DNA of 24,691 nt from an uncultured Prevotella sp. Lineage in GTDB: Bacteria; Bacteroidota; Bacteroidia; Bacteroidales; Bacteroidaceae. The notes beneath the pieces were generated by a model that was given only the letters and a program-made list of their open reading frames with translations, was not told where the DNA came from and searched no databases. The stretch lies in the NCBI GenBank assembly GCA_900546345.1, contig URCI01000045.1, forward strand, positions 1 to 24,691, given 5' to 3'. Every line of letters starts with the position of its first letter. The stretch's first letter is position 1. Shown here piece by piece: positions 15,746-22,902 of this stretch. The translations under genes and the position numbers were made by a program.

Positions 15746-16453
15746 CTATTTTTCAGCCTTGAGCTTCTCGCAGAGCTCCTTCATGCCCGCCGAGGCCCCC
15801 TTCTGAATATGCGTGAATTTTCCACCCGGCGCATTGAACACAGGGTCAGGATCAATCAGATAGACCGGGCATCCCTGCGGGGCATACTGCACGAGTCCGG
15901 CGGCAGGATAGACATTGAGCGACGTGCCGATGATGACAAAGATGTCGGCTTTCATCGCCTCGCGCGCTGCCGGCTCAAGCATGGGCACGCTCTCGCCAAA
16001 GAAAACGATGAAAGGACGGAGCAGCGAACCGTCGCCGGCCTTGGTACCGGGCGCCACATCGCTGTGCTCGGGAGAGAGCTCCTGTATGTAGCGCTCGTCA
16101 TAGGGGTCGATGCTCGAGCACACTTTGGTGAGCTCTCCATGCAGGTGGATGACATGCGAAGACCCGGCCTTCTCGTGAAGGTTGTCCACGTTTTGCGTCA
16201 GCACGCTCACGTCATAGTCCTTTTCCAAGTCGGCAATGAGCTTGTGCCCCTCGTTGGGCTCGGCCTGCCAGAGCTTGCGCCTGAGCATATTATAGAAGTT
16301 TGTCACCAGCGTAGGGTCAGCCTCCCACCCCTCGTGCGAGGCGACTTGTTCCACCGGGTAGTTCTCCCAAAGTCCGTCATTACCACGGAATGTTTTGAAC
16401 CCACTCTCTACCGACATACCGGCGCCTGTAAGGAAAACAATTTTCTTCTTCAT
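15746..16453 (-). CDS. NAD+-dependent protein deacylase (sirtuin, CobB-like) without the usual zinc cysteines
   Basis: Cytoplasmic Rossmann-fold enzyme removing acyl groups from lysines at the cost of NAD+. The 235-residue protein has the NAD motif GAGMSVESGFKTFRG (10-24), TQNVDNLHEKAG (86-97), catalytic H105 in HLHGEL, and GTSLNVYPAAGL. It aligns closely with E. coli CobB except in two places. The zinc module (four Cys in CobB) retains only C112. The Tyr-x-x-Arg pair that CobB/SIRT5 use for succinyl-lysine is Y54-x-x-L57 here. Start 16453 gives MKKKIVFLTGAGMS; a long upstream extension is a shadow of the divergent FKBP gene. It has a divergent promoter region shared with that gene (16454-16576). 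Confidence 0.93.
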   Translation of the reverse strand: MKKKIVFLTGAGMSVESGFKTFRGNDGLWENYPVEQVASHEGWEADPTLVTNFYNMLRRKLWQAEPNEGHKLIADLEKDYDVSVLTQNVDNLHEKAGSSHVIHLHGELTKVCSSIDPYDERYIQELSPEHSDVAPGTKAGDGSLLRPFIVFFGESVPMLEPAAREAMKADIFVIIGTSLNVYPAAGLVQYAPQGCPVYLIDPDPVFNAPGGKFTHIQKGASAGMKELCEKLKAEK

Positions 16454-16486
16454 CTTCACATTACCTTTAGAACTGTTATTATACCA

Positions 16487-16494
16487 CAAAAATA
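16487..16494 (-). promoter_or_regulatory. Promoter -7 element for the sirtuin gene
   Basis: TATTTTTG on the minus strand, 33 nt before ATG 16453, fits TAnnTTTG. No clear -33 motif is seen at the right spacing. Confidence 0.45.
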
Positions 16495-16517
16495 ATATTT
16501 TTTTCGCAATATGCCAC

Positions 16518-16545
16518 TTGTTCACAATTAAAAATAGTATCTTTG
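16518..16545 (+). promoter_or_regulatory. Promoter for the FKBP gene cluster
   Basis: TATCTTTG (16538-16545) fits TAnnTTTG, with TTG (16518-16520) 17 nt upstream, slightly shorter than usual. The first FKBP ATG lies 31 nt downstream. Confidence 0.6.
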
Positions 16546-16576
16546 CACAATATTTAATACGAATCAAACAAAAAGA

Positions 16577-17158
16577 ATGGACAAGACAAGTTACGCGCTG
16601 GGCATGAGCATCGGCCATCAGCTCCAGCAGATGAACGCAACCGAACTGAATATCGATGACTTCGCACAAGCCATCCGCGACATTTTCGCCGGCAAGACAG
16701 CCATGAGCGACATGGATGCTCAGGCCGCCGCACAGGCTTTCTTCCAGCAAAAGGAAGAAGAGCAGGCCAAAGCCGCACAGGCTGAGGGACAGAAGTTCCT
16801 GGAAGAAAACGCCAAGAAACCGGGCGTGGTCACCCTGCCCAGCGGTTTGCAGTATGAAGTGCTGCGCGAAGGCGACGGCAAAAAGCCAAAGGCTACCGAT
16901 CAGGTGGAGTGCCACTACGAGGGAACGCTCATCAACGGTCAGGTCTTTGACAGCAGTTATCGCCGCGGCGAGACAGCTACCTTCCCGCTCAACCAGGTCA
17001 TCAAGGGATGGACCGAGGGCTTGCAGCTCATGCAGGAAGGCGCTAAGTACCGTTTCTACATCCCTTATACACTCGGCTACGGAGCCAACGGTGCCGGTCA
17101 GGCTATCCCGCCTTACGCCACACTGATCTTCGATGTGGAGCTCATCAAAGTGAAATAA
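16577..17158 (+). CDS. FKBP-type peptidyl-prolyl cis-trans isomerase, cytoplasmic (FklB-like)
   Basis: A 193-residue prolyl isomerase/chaperone. No signal peptide: the protein begins directly with the FKBP_N dimerisation domain (MDKTSYALGMSIGHQLQQM, about 1-85), linked by a charged helix (QKEEEQAKAAQAEGQKFLEEN) to the catalytic FKBP domain (about 95-193). Active-site residues expected for FKBPs are visible: VFDSSYRRG (Phe-Asp), FPLNQVIKGW and YIPYTLGYG, with IFDVELIKVK at the end. It is the first of three tandem FKBP genes on this strand and the only one lacking an export signal. The second gene starts 27 nt after its stop. It has a promoter of its own (16518-16545), divergent from the sirtuin. 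Confidence 0.95.
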   Translation: MDKTSYALGMSIGHQLQQMNATELNIDDFAQAIRDIFAGKTAMSDMDAQAAAQAFFQQKEEEQAKAAQAEGQKFLEENAKKPGVVTLPSGLQYEVLREGDGKKPKATDQVECHYEGTLINGQVFDSSYRRGETATFPLNQVIKGWTEGLQLMQEGAKYRFYIPYTLGYGANGAGQAIPPYATLIFDVELIKVK

Positions 17159-17185
17159 AAAGTATACTGAATAAATCATCAACTA

Positions 17186-18064
17186 ATGAAAAGTTTGAAA
17201 GTATTGGCTGCTTTAGCCATCGCCGCTGCTACATTCTCTGCTTGCGGAAATTCTACACCCAAAGCCAACCTCAAGACCGACGTCGACTCGCTGAGCTACG
17301 CCATCGGTTTGGCACAGTCTCAGTATGTGCGTCAGGCCATCGAGCAAGGCCAGGTGATCGACACAACCTACATGGATGAGTTTATAAAAGGTATCAACGA
17401 AGGTGCCAACGCCGGTGACGACAAGAAGCGCGCCGCTTATATCATGGGTTTGCAGATCGGTCAGCAGATCGCTACCCAGCTCGTCAAGGGTGTCAACCAC
17501 GAGGTTTATGGCGATGACTCGACAAAGACCATCTCACTGAAAAACCTCCTCGCCGGCTTCGTTACCGGTGCTACCGGCAAGAAGGGCATCATGACTCCGG
17601 AAATGGCTAACCAGATCGCTCAGACCAAGATGGAGGCTATCAAGAGCAAGACCATGATGAAGGAATACGGTGCCAACAAGGTGGCCGGTGAGAAATTCCT
17701 TGCTGCCAACAAGAAAAAGCCGGGAGTGGTCACCCTGCCCAGCGGCTTGCAATACAAGGTCATCAAGGAAGGACACGGAGCCATTCCTACCGACACCACT
17801 ACAGTGAAGGTCAACTATGAGGGCCGCACCATTGACGGCAAGATCTTCGAGAGTTCTTACACCAACGGCCAAGGCCCTGTCACCATCCAGCCCAAGCAGT
17901 TCATCCCCGGATGGACACAGGCGCTGACACGTATGCCCGAGGGCTCTGTCTGGGAAGTATACATTCCGCAGAGCTTAGCTTACGGTGCCCGCGAGGCCGG
18001 ACAGATCAAGCCTTTCTCTACCCTCATCTTCAAGATTGAACTGATCAAGGTAGGCGGCAAGTAA
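17186..18064 (+). CDS. FKBP-type peptidyl-prolyl isomerase, lipoprotein
   Basis: A 292-residue lipid-anchored prolyl isomerase. The signal MKSLKVLAALAIAAATFSAC has a lipobox (FSAC) with Cys20 as the acylated residue. An FKBP_N-type helical domain follows (about 32-165: SLSYAIGLAQSQYVRQAIEQG, YIMGLQIGQQIATQLVKG). The linker and catalytic domain (about 172-292) begin at EKFLAANKKKPGVVTLPSGLQYKV, nearly the same as in the first gene. In the active site the usual Asp after Phe is Glu (IFESSYTNG) and Val is Phe (QPKQFIPGW), both mild changes. It sits in an operon with the cytoplasmic FKBP (27-nt gap). A strong hairpin follows its stop. Confidence 0.95.
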   Translation: MKSLKVLAALAIAAATFSACGNSTPKANLKTDVDSLSYAIGLAQSQYVRQAIEQGQVIDTTYMDEFIKGINEGANAGDDKKRAAYIMGLQIGQQIATQLVKGVNHEVYGDDSTKTISLKNLLAGFVTGATGKKGIMTPEMANQIAQTKMEAIKSKTMMKEYGANKVAGEKFLAANKKKPGVVTLPSGLQYKVIKEGHGAIPTDTTTVKVNYEGRTIDGKIFESSYTNGQGPVTIQPKQFIPGWTQALTRMPEGSVWEVYIPQSLAYGAREAGQIKPFSTLIFKIELIKVGGK

Positions 18065-18098
18065 TCATCCTGCCGTCGCCATCACGACAACATACTCA

Positions 18099-18149
18099 CC
18101 CCCCTCCAGGCTCTTCTCCTCAAGGAGACAGCCAGAAGGGGGATTTTTT
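18099..18149 (+). terminator. GC-rich hairpin with T-run between second and third FKBP genes
   Basis: A C6 run pairs with a G5 run (18138-18142), and inner arms GGCT/AGCC and CTCC/GGAG extend the stem; ATTTTTT follows at 18143-18149. This is a textbook intrinsic-terminator layout. It ends 17 nt before the next ATG, and no promoter is visible between, so it may act as a partial terminator or attenuator. Confidence 0.7.
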
Positions 18150-18166
18150 AAACATATCACGTCACC

Positions 18167-19177
18167 ATGAAAAAGATTCTGACCATAGCCACGCTGATGC
18201 TCTCAGCGCTTGTCATCCTCCCCGCTCAGGCTGGCAACAACAAGAAAAACAAAAATAAGAACAAGAAAGCCGAAGTCTGCACCGAGGCCTGCTGTGCTGG
18301 AGTGAAGCTCACCACTGCTTCCGACTCGATCAGCTACGCCGCCGGATACGCCGCCACCCGTGGTCTGCTGCCCTATCTCCAGCAGCGCCTGCACGTCGAC
18401 ACAGCCTACATGGCCGAGTTCGTGCGTGGATTCCGTGAGGCTATCAGCAAGTCGAAAGATCCCGCCTACGTAGCTTATCAGGCAGGAACCACCATCGCCC
18501 AACAGGCTTCCGAAAGCATTTTCCCGGGCATGGGCCGCGAACTCAAGGACACCAAGGACTCGCTCCAGAGCCAACTCTTCTATGATGGATTCATCGCCGG
18601 CGTCAAAGGTGACACCACTATATATAAGGAGTCTACCGCTGCCAAGTATTTCGAACAGAAAGCCGAGGCTGCCCGCAACGCCAAAAACGCTGCATGGAAA
18701 GCCGAAAACGAAAAGTGGCTGACCGACAACGCTACCAAACCAGGCGTGGTGACCCTGCCCGACGGACTGCAATACAAGGTGCTCAAGGCCGGCAACGGCG
18801 CCAAGCCATCAGCAGACCAGACCGTGGAAGTGAAATACGAGGGCAAGACGATCGACGACAACGTGTTCGACGCTACCGAGAAGCATGGTGGAAAAGGCAC
18901 GGACAGCTTCCGTTGCGATCAGGTCATCAAAGGCTGGACCGAGGCACTGACCAATATGCCTGTCGGCAGTAAATGGGAAGTGTATATCCCGCAAAAACTC
19001 GCCTATGGTGAGAGACAGGCCGGACAGATCAAGCCTTACTCCACGCTGATCTTCACCATCGAACTGGTCGGCATCGAGCAGCCCAAGACCGACAACGTCA
19101 AAGCCGACAATGCCAAGAAGACACCGGCGGGCAAGAACGCCTCTGCCAAGAAGTCCGGCAAGAGAGGACGCAAATAA
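18167..19177 (+). CDS. FKBP-type peptidyl-prolyl isomerase, periplasmic, with basic tails
   Basis: A 336-residue exported prolyl isomerase. The signal peptide MKKILTIATLMLSALVILPAQA (cleavage after AQA, about residue 22) is followed by an Asn/Lys-rich stretch (NNKKNKNKNKKAE) and a Cys cluster (CTEACC). An FKBP_N-like helical region spans about 50-175, then the catalytic domain about 195-303 (PGVVTLPDGLQYKVLKAGNG, NVFDATEKHGGKG, CDQVIKGWTEAL, YIPQKLAYGERQAG). The tail after residue 305 is Lys/Ala/Asn-rich and ends SGKRGRK. The loop before VIKGW is longer than in the two upstream paralogues. It depends on read-through of the hairpin at 18099-18149 or an unseen promoter. Two hairpins follow its stop. 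Confidence 0.93.
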   Translation: MKKILTIATLMLSALVILPAQAGNNKKNKNKNKKAEVCTEACCAGVKLTTASDSISYAAGYAATRGLLPYLQQRLHVDTAYMAEFVRGFREAISKSKDPAYVAYQAGTTIAQQASESIFPGMGRELKDTKDSLQSQLFYDGFIAGVKGDTTIYKESTAAKYFEQKAEAARNAKNAAWKAENEKWLTDNATKPGVVTLPDGLQYKVLKAGNGAKPSADQTVEVKYEGKTIDDNVFDATEKHGGKGTDSFRCDQVIKGWTEALTNMPVGSKWEVYIPQKLAYGERQAGQIKPYSTLIFTIELVGIEQPKTDNVKADNAKKTPAGKNASAKKSGKRGRK

Positions 19178-19213
19178 TCCCTGAAAACCATTCAACGAGA
19201 TAAGCAACTCCAC

Positions 19214-19245
19214 GAAGATGACCGCTCAAAAGGTTCATCTTCTTT
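19214..19245 (+). terminator. Hairpin terminator after the FKBP cluster
   Basis: Arms GAAGATGA (19214-19221) and TCATCTTC (19235-19242) form an 8-bp stem, extendable by a CC/GG pair with one bulge, followed by TTT. It lies 37 nt after the third FKBP stop. Confidence 0.6.
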
Positions 19246-19248
19246 ACT

Positions 19249-19282
19249 AAATGCACGAATATCGTAAAATATTCGTGCATTT
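19249..19282. repeat. 14-bp perfect inverted repeat upstream of the Lrp-type gene
   Basis: Arms AAATGCACGAATAT (19249-19262) and its exact complement (19269-19282) flank a 6-nt spacer. The structure directly abuts the -33 element of the next promoter. It may be a second terminator or an operator for the regulator encoded downstream. Confidence 0.7.
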
Positions 19283-19284
19283 TG

Positions 19285-19315
19285 TTGTTTATCTCGTTTT
19301 ATTTGCCTACTTTTG
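19285..19315 (+). promoter_or_regulatory. Promoter for the Lrp/AsnC gene
   Basis: TTG (19285-19287), a 20-nt spacer and TACTTTTG (19308-19315) match the Bacteroidetes consensus. The ATG follows 41 nt after the -7 box, and the perfect inverted repeat ends 2 nt before the -33 element. Confidence 0.7.
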
Positions 19316-19356
19316 CTTACTGGAAACATGTTAGATATCATATAATTACCTAAGCG

Positions 19357-19821
19357 ATGGACAAAATCGATAACTTGGATAAGAAAATACTTTCTATCCT
19401 CTCAAAGAATGCACGCATTCCTTTCAAAGACGTAGCCGCAGAATGTGGCGTCTCGCGTGCTGCTATTCACCAGCGTGTGCAACGACTCATCGACAACGGA
19501 GTCATTCTCGGAAGCGGATTCGACGTCAATCCAAAGAGTCTGGGATACAGCACCTGCACCTACGTGGGACTGAATCTGGAGCGCGGATCGATGTACAAAG
19601 ACGTGGTCAAACGACTCGTCAACATCCCCGAGATCGTGGAGTGCCACTTCACCACAGGCCCCTACACCATGCTCATCAAAGCGTATGCACGCGACAATGA
19701 GGAACTGATGGATTTGCTCAACAACAAGCTGCAAACCATCCCCGGCGTCGTCTCCACCGAGACGCTCATCTCGCTCGAACAAAGCATCAAGCGCGAGATG
19801 CCGGTCAACTATGAGAAATAA
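19357..19821 (+). CDS. Lrp/AsnC family transcriptional regulator
   Basis: A 154-residue DNA-binding regulator that usually senses an amino acid. The N-terminal winged helix-turn-helix (about 5-60) begins DNLDKKILSILSKNARIPFKDVAAECGVSRAAIHQRVQRLIDNGVILG, a near-canonical AsnC start. The C-terminal RAM ligand/oligomerisation domain (about 68-150) shows VGLNLERGSMYKDVVKRLVNIPEIVECHFTTGPYTMLIKAYARDNEEL and TETLISLEQSIKREMPV. It has its own promoter beside a perfect inverted repeat, and auto-regulation is common in this family. It is followed after 73 nt by a gamma-glutamyl hydrolase/dipeptidase fusion with no visible promoter between, so it may control peptide or amino-acid scavenging. The effector is not predictable. 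Confidence 0.95.
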   Translation: MDKIDNLDKKILSILSKNARIPFKDVAAECGVSRAAIHQRVQRLIDNGVILGSGFDVNPKSLGYSTCTYVGLNLERGSMYKDVVKRLVNIPEIVECHFTTGPYTMLIKAYARDNEELMDLLNNKLQTIPGVVSTETLISLEQSIKREMPVNYEK

Positions 19822-19894
19822 GCAATCAACGTTTTCGTGTTGCCAATGAGCAGAGCACCGTCTGAGCGTGCCCTGCCATGGCGAAAAAGATCGA

Positions 19895-21718
19895 ATGAAA
19901 CTAAGAAGTTTTTCACTGGCGCAGTGCCTCAACGAGGTCTACGCCTCTTTTCCCGAAGCGCCGCGTAAGCCGCTCATTGGTCTGACGACCAATTTCAGTG
20001 ATGGCGACGCCACGATTCGGGACAAATACTATATGCAAGTGGTGCGGGCCGGCGGCATTCCGGTTCTCATTCCGCCCGTCGACGACAACGACACACTTGT
20101 CAACACGCTCGAGCATCTCGATGGACTGCTGCTCACCGGAGGTGCCGACTTCAACCCGCTGTGGTGTGGTGAGGAACCGGCACCACAGCTTCATCACATC
20201 AATGCACAGCGTGACCGCGCTGAGCTAATGCTCACCCGTCTGGCCTACAACCGACAGATACCGATGCTCGGCATCTGCCGAGGCATACAGACCCTGGCCA
20301 TGGCGCTCGGCGGAAAGGTGCGGCAGGATATCGCCCTGACCGACACAGGCCGCATGAACAGCCCCGTCAAGCACTCACAGGACGCTGACCGTCAGGAGCC
20401 GACCCACTCGGTCGACCTCGTCGAGGGCTCCGCCTTGGCCACCATCTATGGTTGTCAGCGCCTCTTCGTCAACTCCTTTCACCACCAGGCGGTCGGTGAC
20501 CCCGGCGACAAGTTCCGTGTCACCGCGACGGCGACCGATGGCGTCATCGAGGCCATTGAGAGCACAGAGCTGAAAAGCATCATGGGCGTGCAATGGCACC
20601 CCGAATGGCTTGGCGAGGAAGGACTGCCTATCTTCCAGTGGCTCGTCCGCCAGGCACAGCTGTTCTACAAGGCCAAACAGCTCCACGAACGCATCCTCAC
20701 GCTCGACACACATTGCGACACACCGATGTTCTTCCCGCAAGGCGTGCGCTTCGACCAGCGCGACCCGCGCATCCTCTATGACTTGCACAAGATGACCGAC
20801 GGACGGCAGGATGCCGTCATCATGGTGGCTTACCTGCCACAGCCTAAGCTCGGACAACAATTCTCGCAGACAGTCGACATCGCCGGCATACTCAAACACA
20901 ATCCCGACATTCAGGGCATCGGCAGCCAACTGTCGCCGACAGCCTATGCCGACCTGATCTTTGACAAGCTCGAACGCATCGTCGATGACCAAAGCCAGTA
21001 TATCAGCGTGGCACGCACGCCCGCCGACCTCTATGAGGACAAGCGGCAAGGGCGCAAGAGCATCATGTTTGGTATTGAGAATGGACTGGCTCTCAACCAC
21101 GACATTGCCAACGTGCGGCACTTCGCGCAGCGCGGCGTGGTATACATCACGTTGTGCCACAACGGCGACAACGATATCTGCGACTCGGCACGGGGCTGCA
21201 ACACCCACAACGGCGTGTCGCCCTTTGGCGAAAAAGTCATTCAGGCCATGAACGAGGAAGGCATTATGGTGGACCTCAGCCACGCCGCCGAGAAATCGCT
21301 CTATGACGCACTTGACATCAGCCGCACACCCATCGTCTGCTCACACAGCAATTCGCGCGCACTCTGTGACGTGCCGCGCAACCTCACCGACGACCAGTTG
21401 CGCGCACTCGCACGAAAAGGTGGTGTGGCGCATATCACCCTTTACCACGGCTTCCTGCGCAAAGAGGGCGAGGCCACAGTCCTCGATGCCATCGCTCATC
21501 TCGAGCACGCCATTGACATCATGGGCATTGACCACGTGGGCATTGGCACGGACTTCGACGGTGACGGCACCGTGCGCGGATGCGCCGACGCCTCGGAACT
21601 CATCAACTTCACCATGCAACTGCTCCGGCGCAAATACAGCGAGCGCGACCTCGTGAAGATATGGGGCGGCAACTGGCTGCGTGTCATGGCACAGGTGCAG
21701 GCCGTCCGCAATCCATAA
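19895..21718 (+). CDS. Two-domain enzyme: gamma-glutamyl hydrolase (peptidase C26) fused to membrane-type dipeptidase (M19)
   Basis: A 607-residue bifunctional hydrolase. Residues about 25-260 form a class I amidotransferase-like C26 domain (PuuD type): LLLTGGADFNPLW, nucleophile C128 in GICRGIQ, and H235/E237 in QWHPEW. Residues about 262-605 form an M19 dipeptidase with its metal ligands: H273 and D275 (DTHCD), E395 (FGIENG), H463 (DLSHAAEKS), H484 (CSHSNSRALCDVPRNLTD), and D553 in GTDFDGDG. PuuD-type domains cut gamma-glutamyl bonds and M19 enzymes cut dipeptides, so one chain could strip gamma-Glu and split the remainder. No signal peptide is seen, so it should be cytoplasmic. ATG 19895 is preferred over an in-frame GTG at 19868. 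It likely shares a transcript with the Lrp gene. Confidence 0.93.
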   Translation: MKLRSFSLAQCLNEVYASFPEAPRKPLIGLTTNFSDGDATIRDKYYMQVVRAGGIPVLIPPVDDNDTLVNTLEHLDGLLLTGGADFNPLWCGEEPAPQLHHINAQRDRAELMLTRLAYNRQIPMLGICRGIQTLAMALGGKVRQDIALTDTGRMNSPVKHSQDADRQEPTHSVDLVEGSALATIYGCQRLFVNSFHHQAVGDPGDKFRVTATATDGVIEAIESTELKSIMGVQWHPEWLGEEGLPIFQWLVRQAQLFYKAKQLHERILTLDTHCDTPMFFPQGVRFDQRDPRILYDLHKMTDGRQDAVIMVAYLPQPKLGQQFSQTVDIAGILKHNPDIQGIGSQLSPTAYADLIFDKLERIVDDQSQYISVARTPADLYEDKRQGRKSIMFGIENGLALNHDIANVRHFAQRGVVYITLCHNGDNDICDSARGCNTHNGVSPFGEKVIQAMNEEGIMVDLSHAAEKSLYDALDISRTPIVCSHSNSRALCDVPRNLTDDQLRALARKGGVAHITLYHGFLRKEGEATVLDAIAHLEHAIDIMGIDHVGIGTDFDGDGTVRGCADASELINFTMQLLRRKYSERDLVKIWGGNWLRVMAQVQAVRNP

Positions 21719-21721
21719 GAA

Positions 21722-21729
21722 TAACTTTG
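21722..21729 (+). promoter_or_regulatory. Possible promoter -7 element for the glutaminyl cyclase gene
   Basis: TAACTTTG fits TAnnTTTG and lies 17 nt before ATG 21747, just after the preceding stop. No -33 element is seen in the GC-rich coding end upstream. Confidence 0.4.
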
Positions 21730-21746
21730 TAGAATCGTAAACAACG

Positions 21747-22790
21747 ATGACCCGAAAGAAAAGATCAATCCTTATCGTGACAAGCTGCTTATGTGTGATC
21801 GCTGCCCTGGCGGTAGCGTTCTGGCCGGGAAAGACGGCATCGGTCGACGAGACCGAAGATACGGAAGAAACAGAAAAGGTGGCTCCCGTGGGACCGGCAT
21901 TCAATGCCGACTCTGCCTATGCCTATACCAAAGCGCAATGCGACTTTGGACCCCGTGACATGAACTCCAAGGGACACGATGCATGCGGAGAATGGATCGT
22001 GGCACAGTTCGAGCGGATGGGATGCAAAGTGACGCGGCAAAAGGCCGATCTCAAAGGCTATGACGGCACTACCCTCCACAGCATGAACATCATGGCGAGC
22101 TACAATCCCGCAGCCACCACGCGCATCATGCTCTGCGCTCACTGGGATTCACGTCCCTGGGCCGACAATGATCCCGACTCCACCAATTGGCACAAGCCGA
22201 TCCTGGCGGCCAACGACGCGGCCAGCGGCGTGGCTGTGATGCTGGAAGTGGCGCGTCTGCTCTCGCAGAAAAGCGCTGCCGCACAACTGCCCAAAAACCT
22301 TGGCGTGGACTTCGTATGCTTCGATGCCGAGGACTGGGGCACACCGCAGTGGAGCGACCAGCAAGACGACGGCAGCTCATGGGCGCTCGGGGCACAATAC
22401 TTCGCCGCTAACCTGCCACAAGGCTACGCTCCACGCTATGCCATCCTGCTGGACATGGTGGGCGGACAAGGCGCACAATTCTATCAGGAAGGCATGTCGA
22501 AACAGTATGCGCCGGAAATCGTGAAGAAGGTGTGGCGCGCGGCACGTCAGGCCGGCTTTGGCAGTTTCTTCCCCAAGAGCGATGGCGGCATGATCACGGA
22601 TGACCATATCCCCGTGAACCAAACGGCCAAGATCCCGTGCATCGACATCATCCCTTACTACCCCAACTGCCAGCAGAGCACCTTCGGACCTACCTGGCAC
22701 ACCCTTGCCGACGACATGGAGCATATCGACAAGAACACGCTGAAGGCTGTCGGGCAAACGCTCGTGCAAGTCATCTTTACGGAAAATTAG
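21747..22790 (+). CDS. Type II glutaminyl-peptide cyclotransferase (M28 fold), membrane-anchored
   Basis: Converts N-terminal Gln of exported proteins to pyroglutamate. The 347-residue protein has an N-terminal membrane segment (about 8-25; a VTSC lipobox at C14 is possible but its hydrophobic part is short), then an acidic linker and the M28 fold. Zinc ligands expected by comparison with Bacteroidetes cyclases are D157 (AANDAASG), the E195-D196 pair in FDAEDWG, and H318 in TWHTLADD; MITDDHIP (D285) and IPCIDIIPYYP complete the active site. AHWDSRPWADND and the start ADSAYAYTKAQCDFGPR resemble my recollection of the Porphyromonas cyclase. An ordinary M28 aminopeptidase is the alternative. It follows the fusion hydrolase by 28 nt. 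Confidence 0.88.
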   Translation: MTRKKRSILIVTSCLCVIAALAVAFWPGKTASVDETEDTEETEKVAPVGPAFNADSAYAYTKAQCDFGPRDMNSKGHDACGEWIVAQFERMGCKVTRQKADLKGYDGTTLHSMNIMASYNPAATTRIMLCAHWDSRPWADNDPDSTNWHKPILAANDAASGVAVMLEVARLLSQKSAAAQLPKNLGVDFVCFDAEDWGTPQWSDQQDDGSSWALGAQYFAANLPQGYAPRYAILLDMVGGQGAQFYQEGMSKQYAPEIVKKVWRAARQAGFGSFFPKSDGGMITDDHIPVNQTAKIPCIDIIPYYPNCQQSTFGPTWHTLADDMEHIDKNTLKAVGQTLVQVIFTEN

Positions 22791-22870
22791 CAAGCGTCGC
22801 CACACGAGCACAGCTCAAAGATAATGTTCCTATCTCATAAGCAGGTCAAAAGCAGAGAGAAAGGAATGTT

Positions 22871-22890
22871 GGAAAAAGTGACATTTTTCC
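22871..22890 (+). terminator. Hairpin downstream of the glutaminyl cyclase gene
   Basis: GGAAAAA and TTTTTCC pair around a 6-nt loop, 80 nt after the stop. The T-rich arm could serve termination but no T-run follows. Confidence 0.4.
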
Positions 22891-22902
22891 GCCCTCGTGG
22901 CT

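Noticed and set aside
16454..17182. Long N-terminal extension of the sirtuin (478-codon frame)
   Set aside because: The extension is the complement of the divergent FKBP gene and its promoter; the sirtuin family starts at the Met at 16453.
20375..21283. Minus-strand open frame of 302 codons
   Set aside because: Antisense to the C26-M19 fusion, which carries complete active sites.
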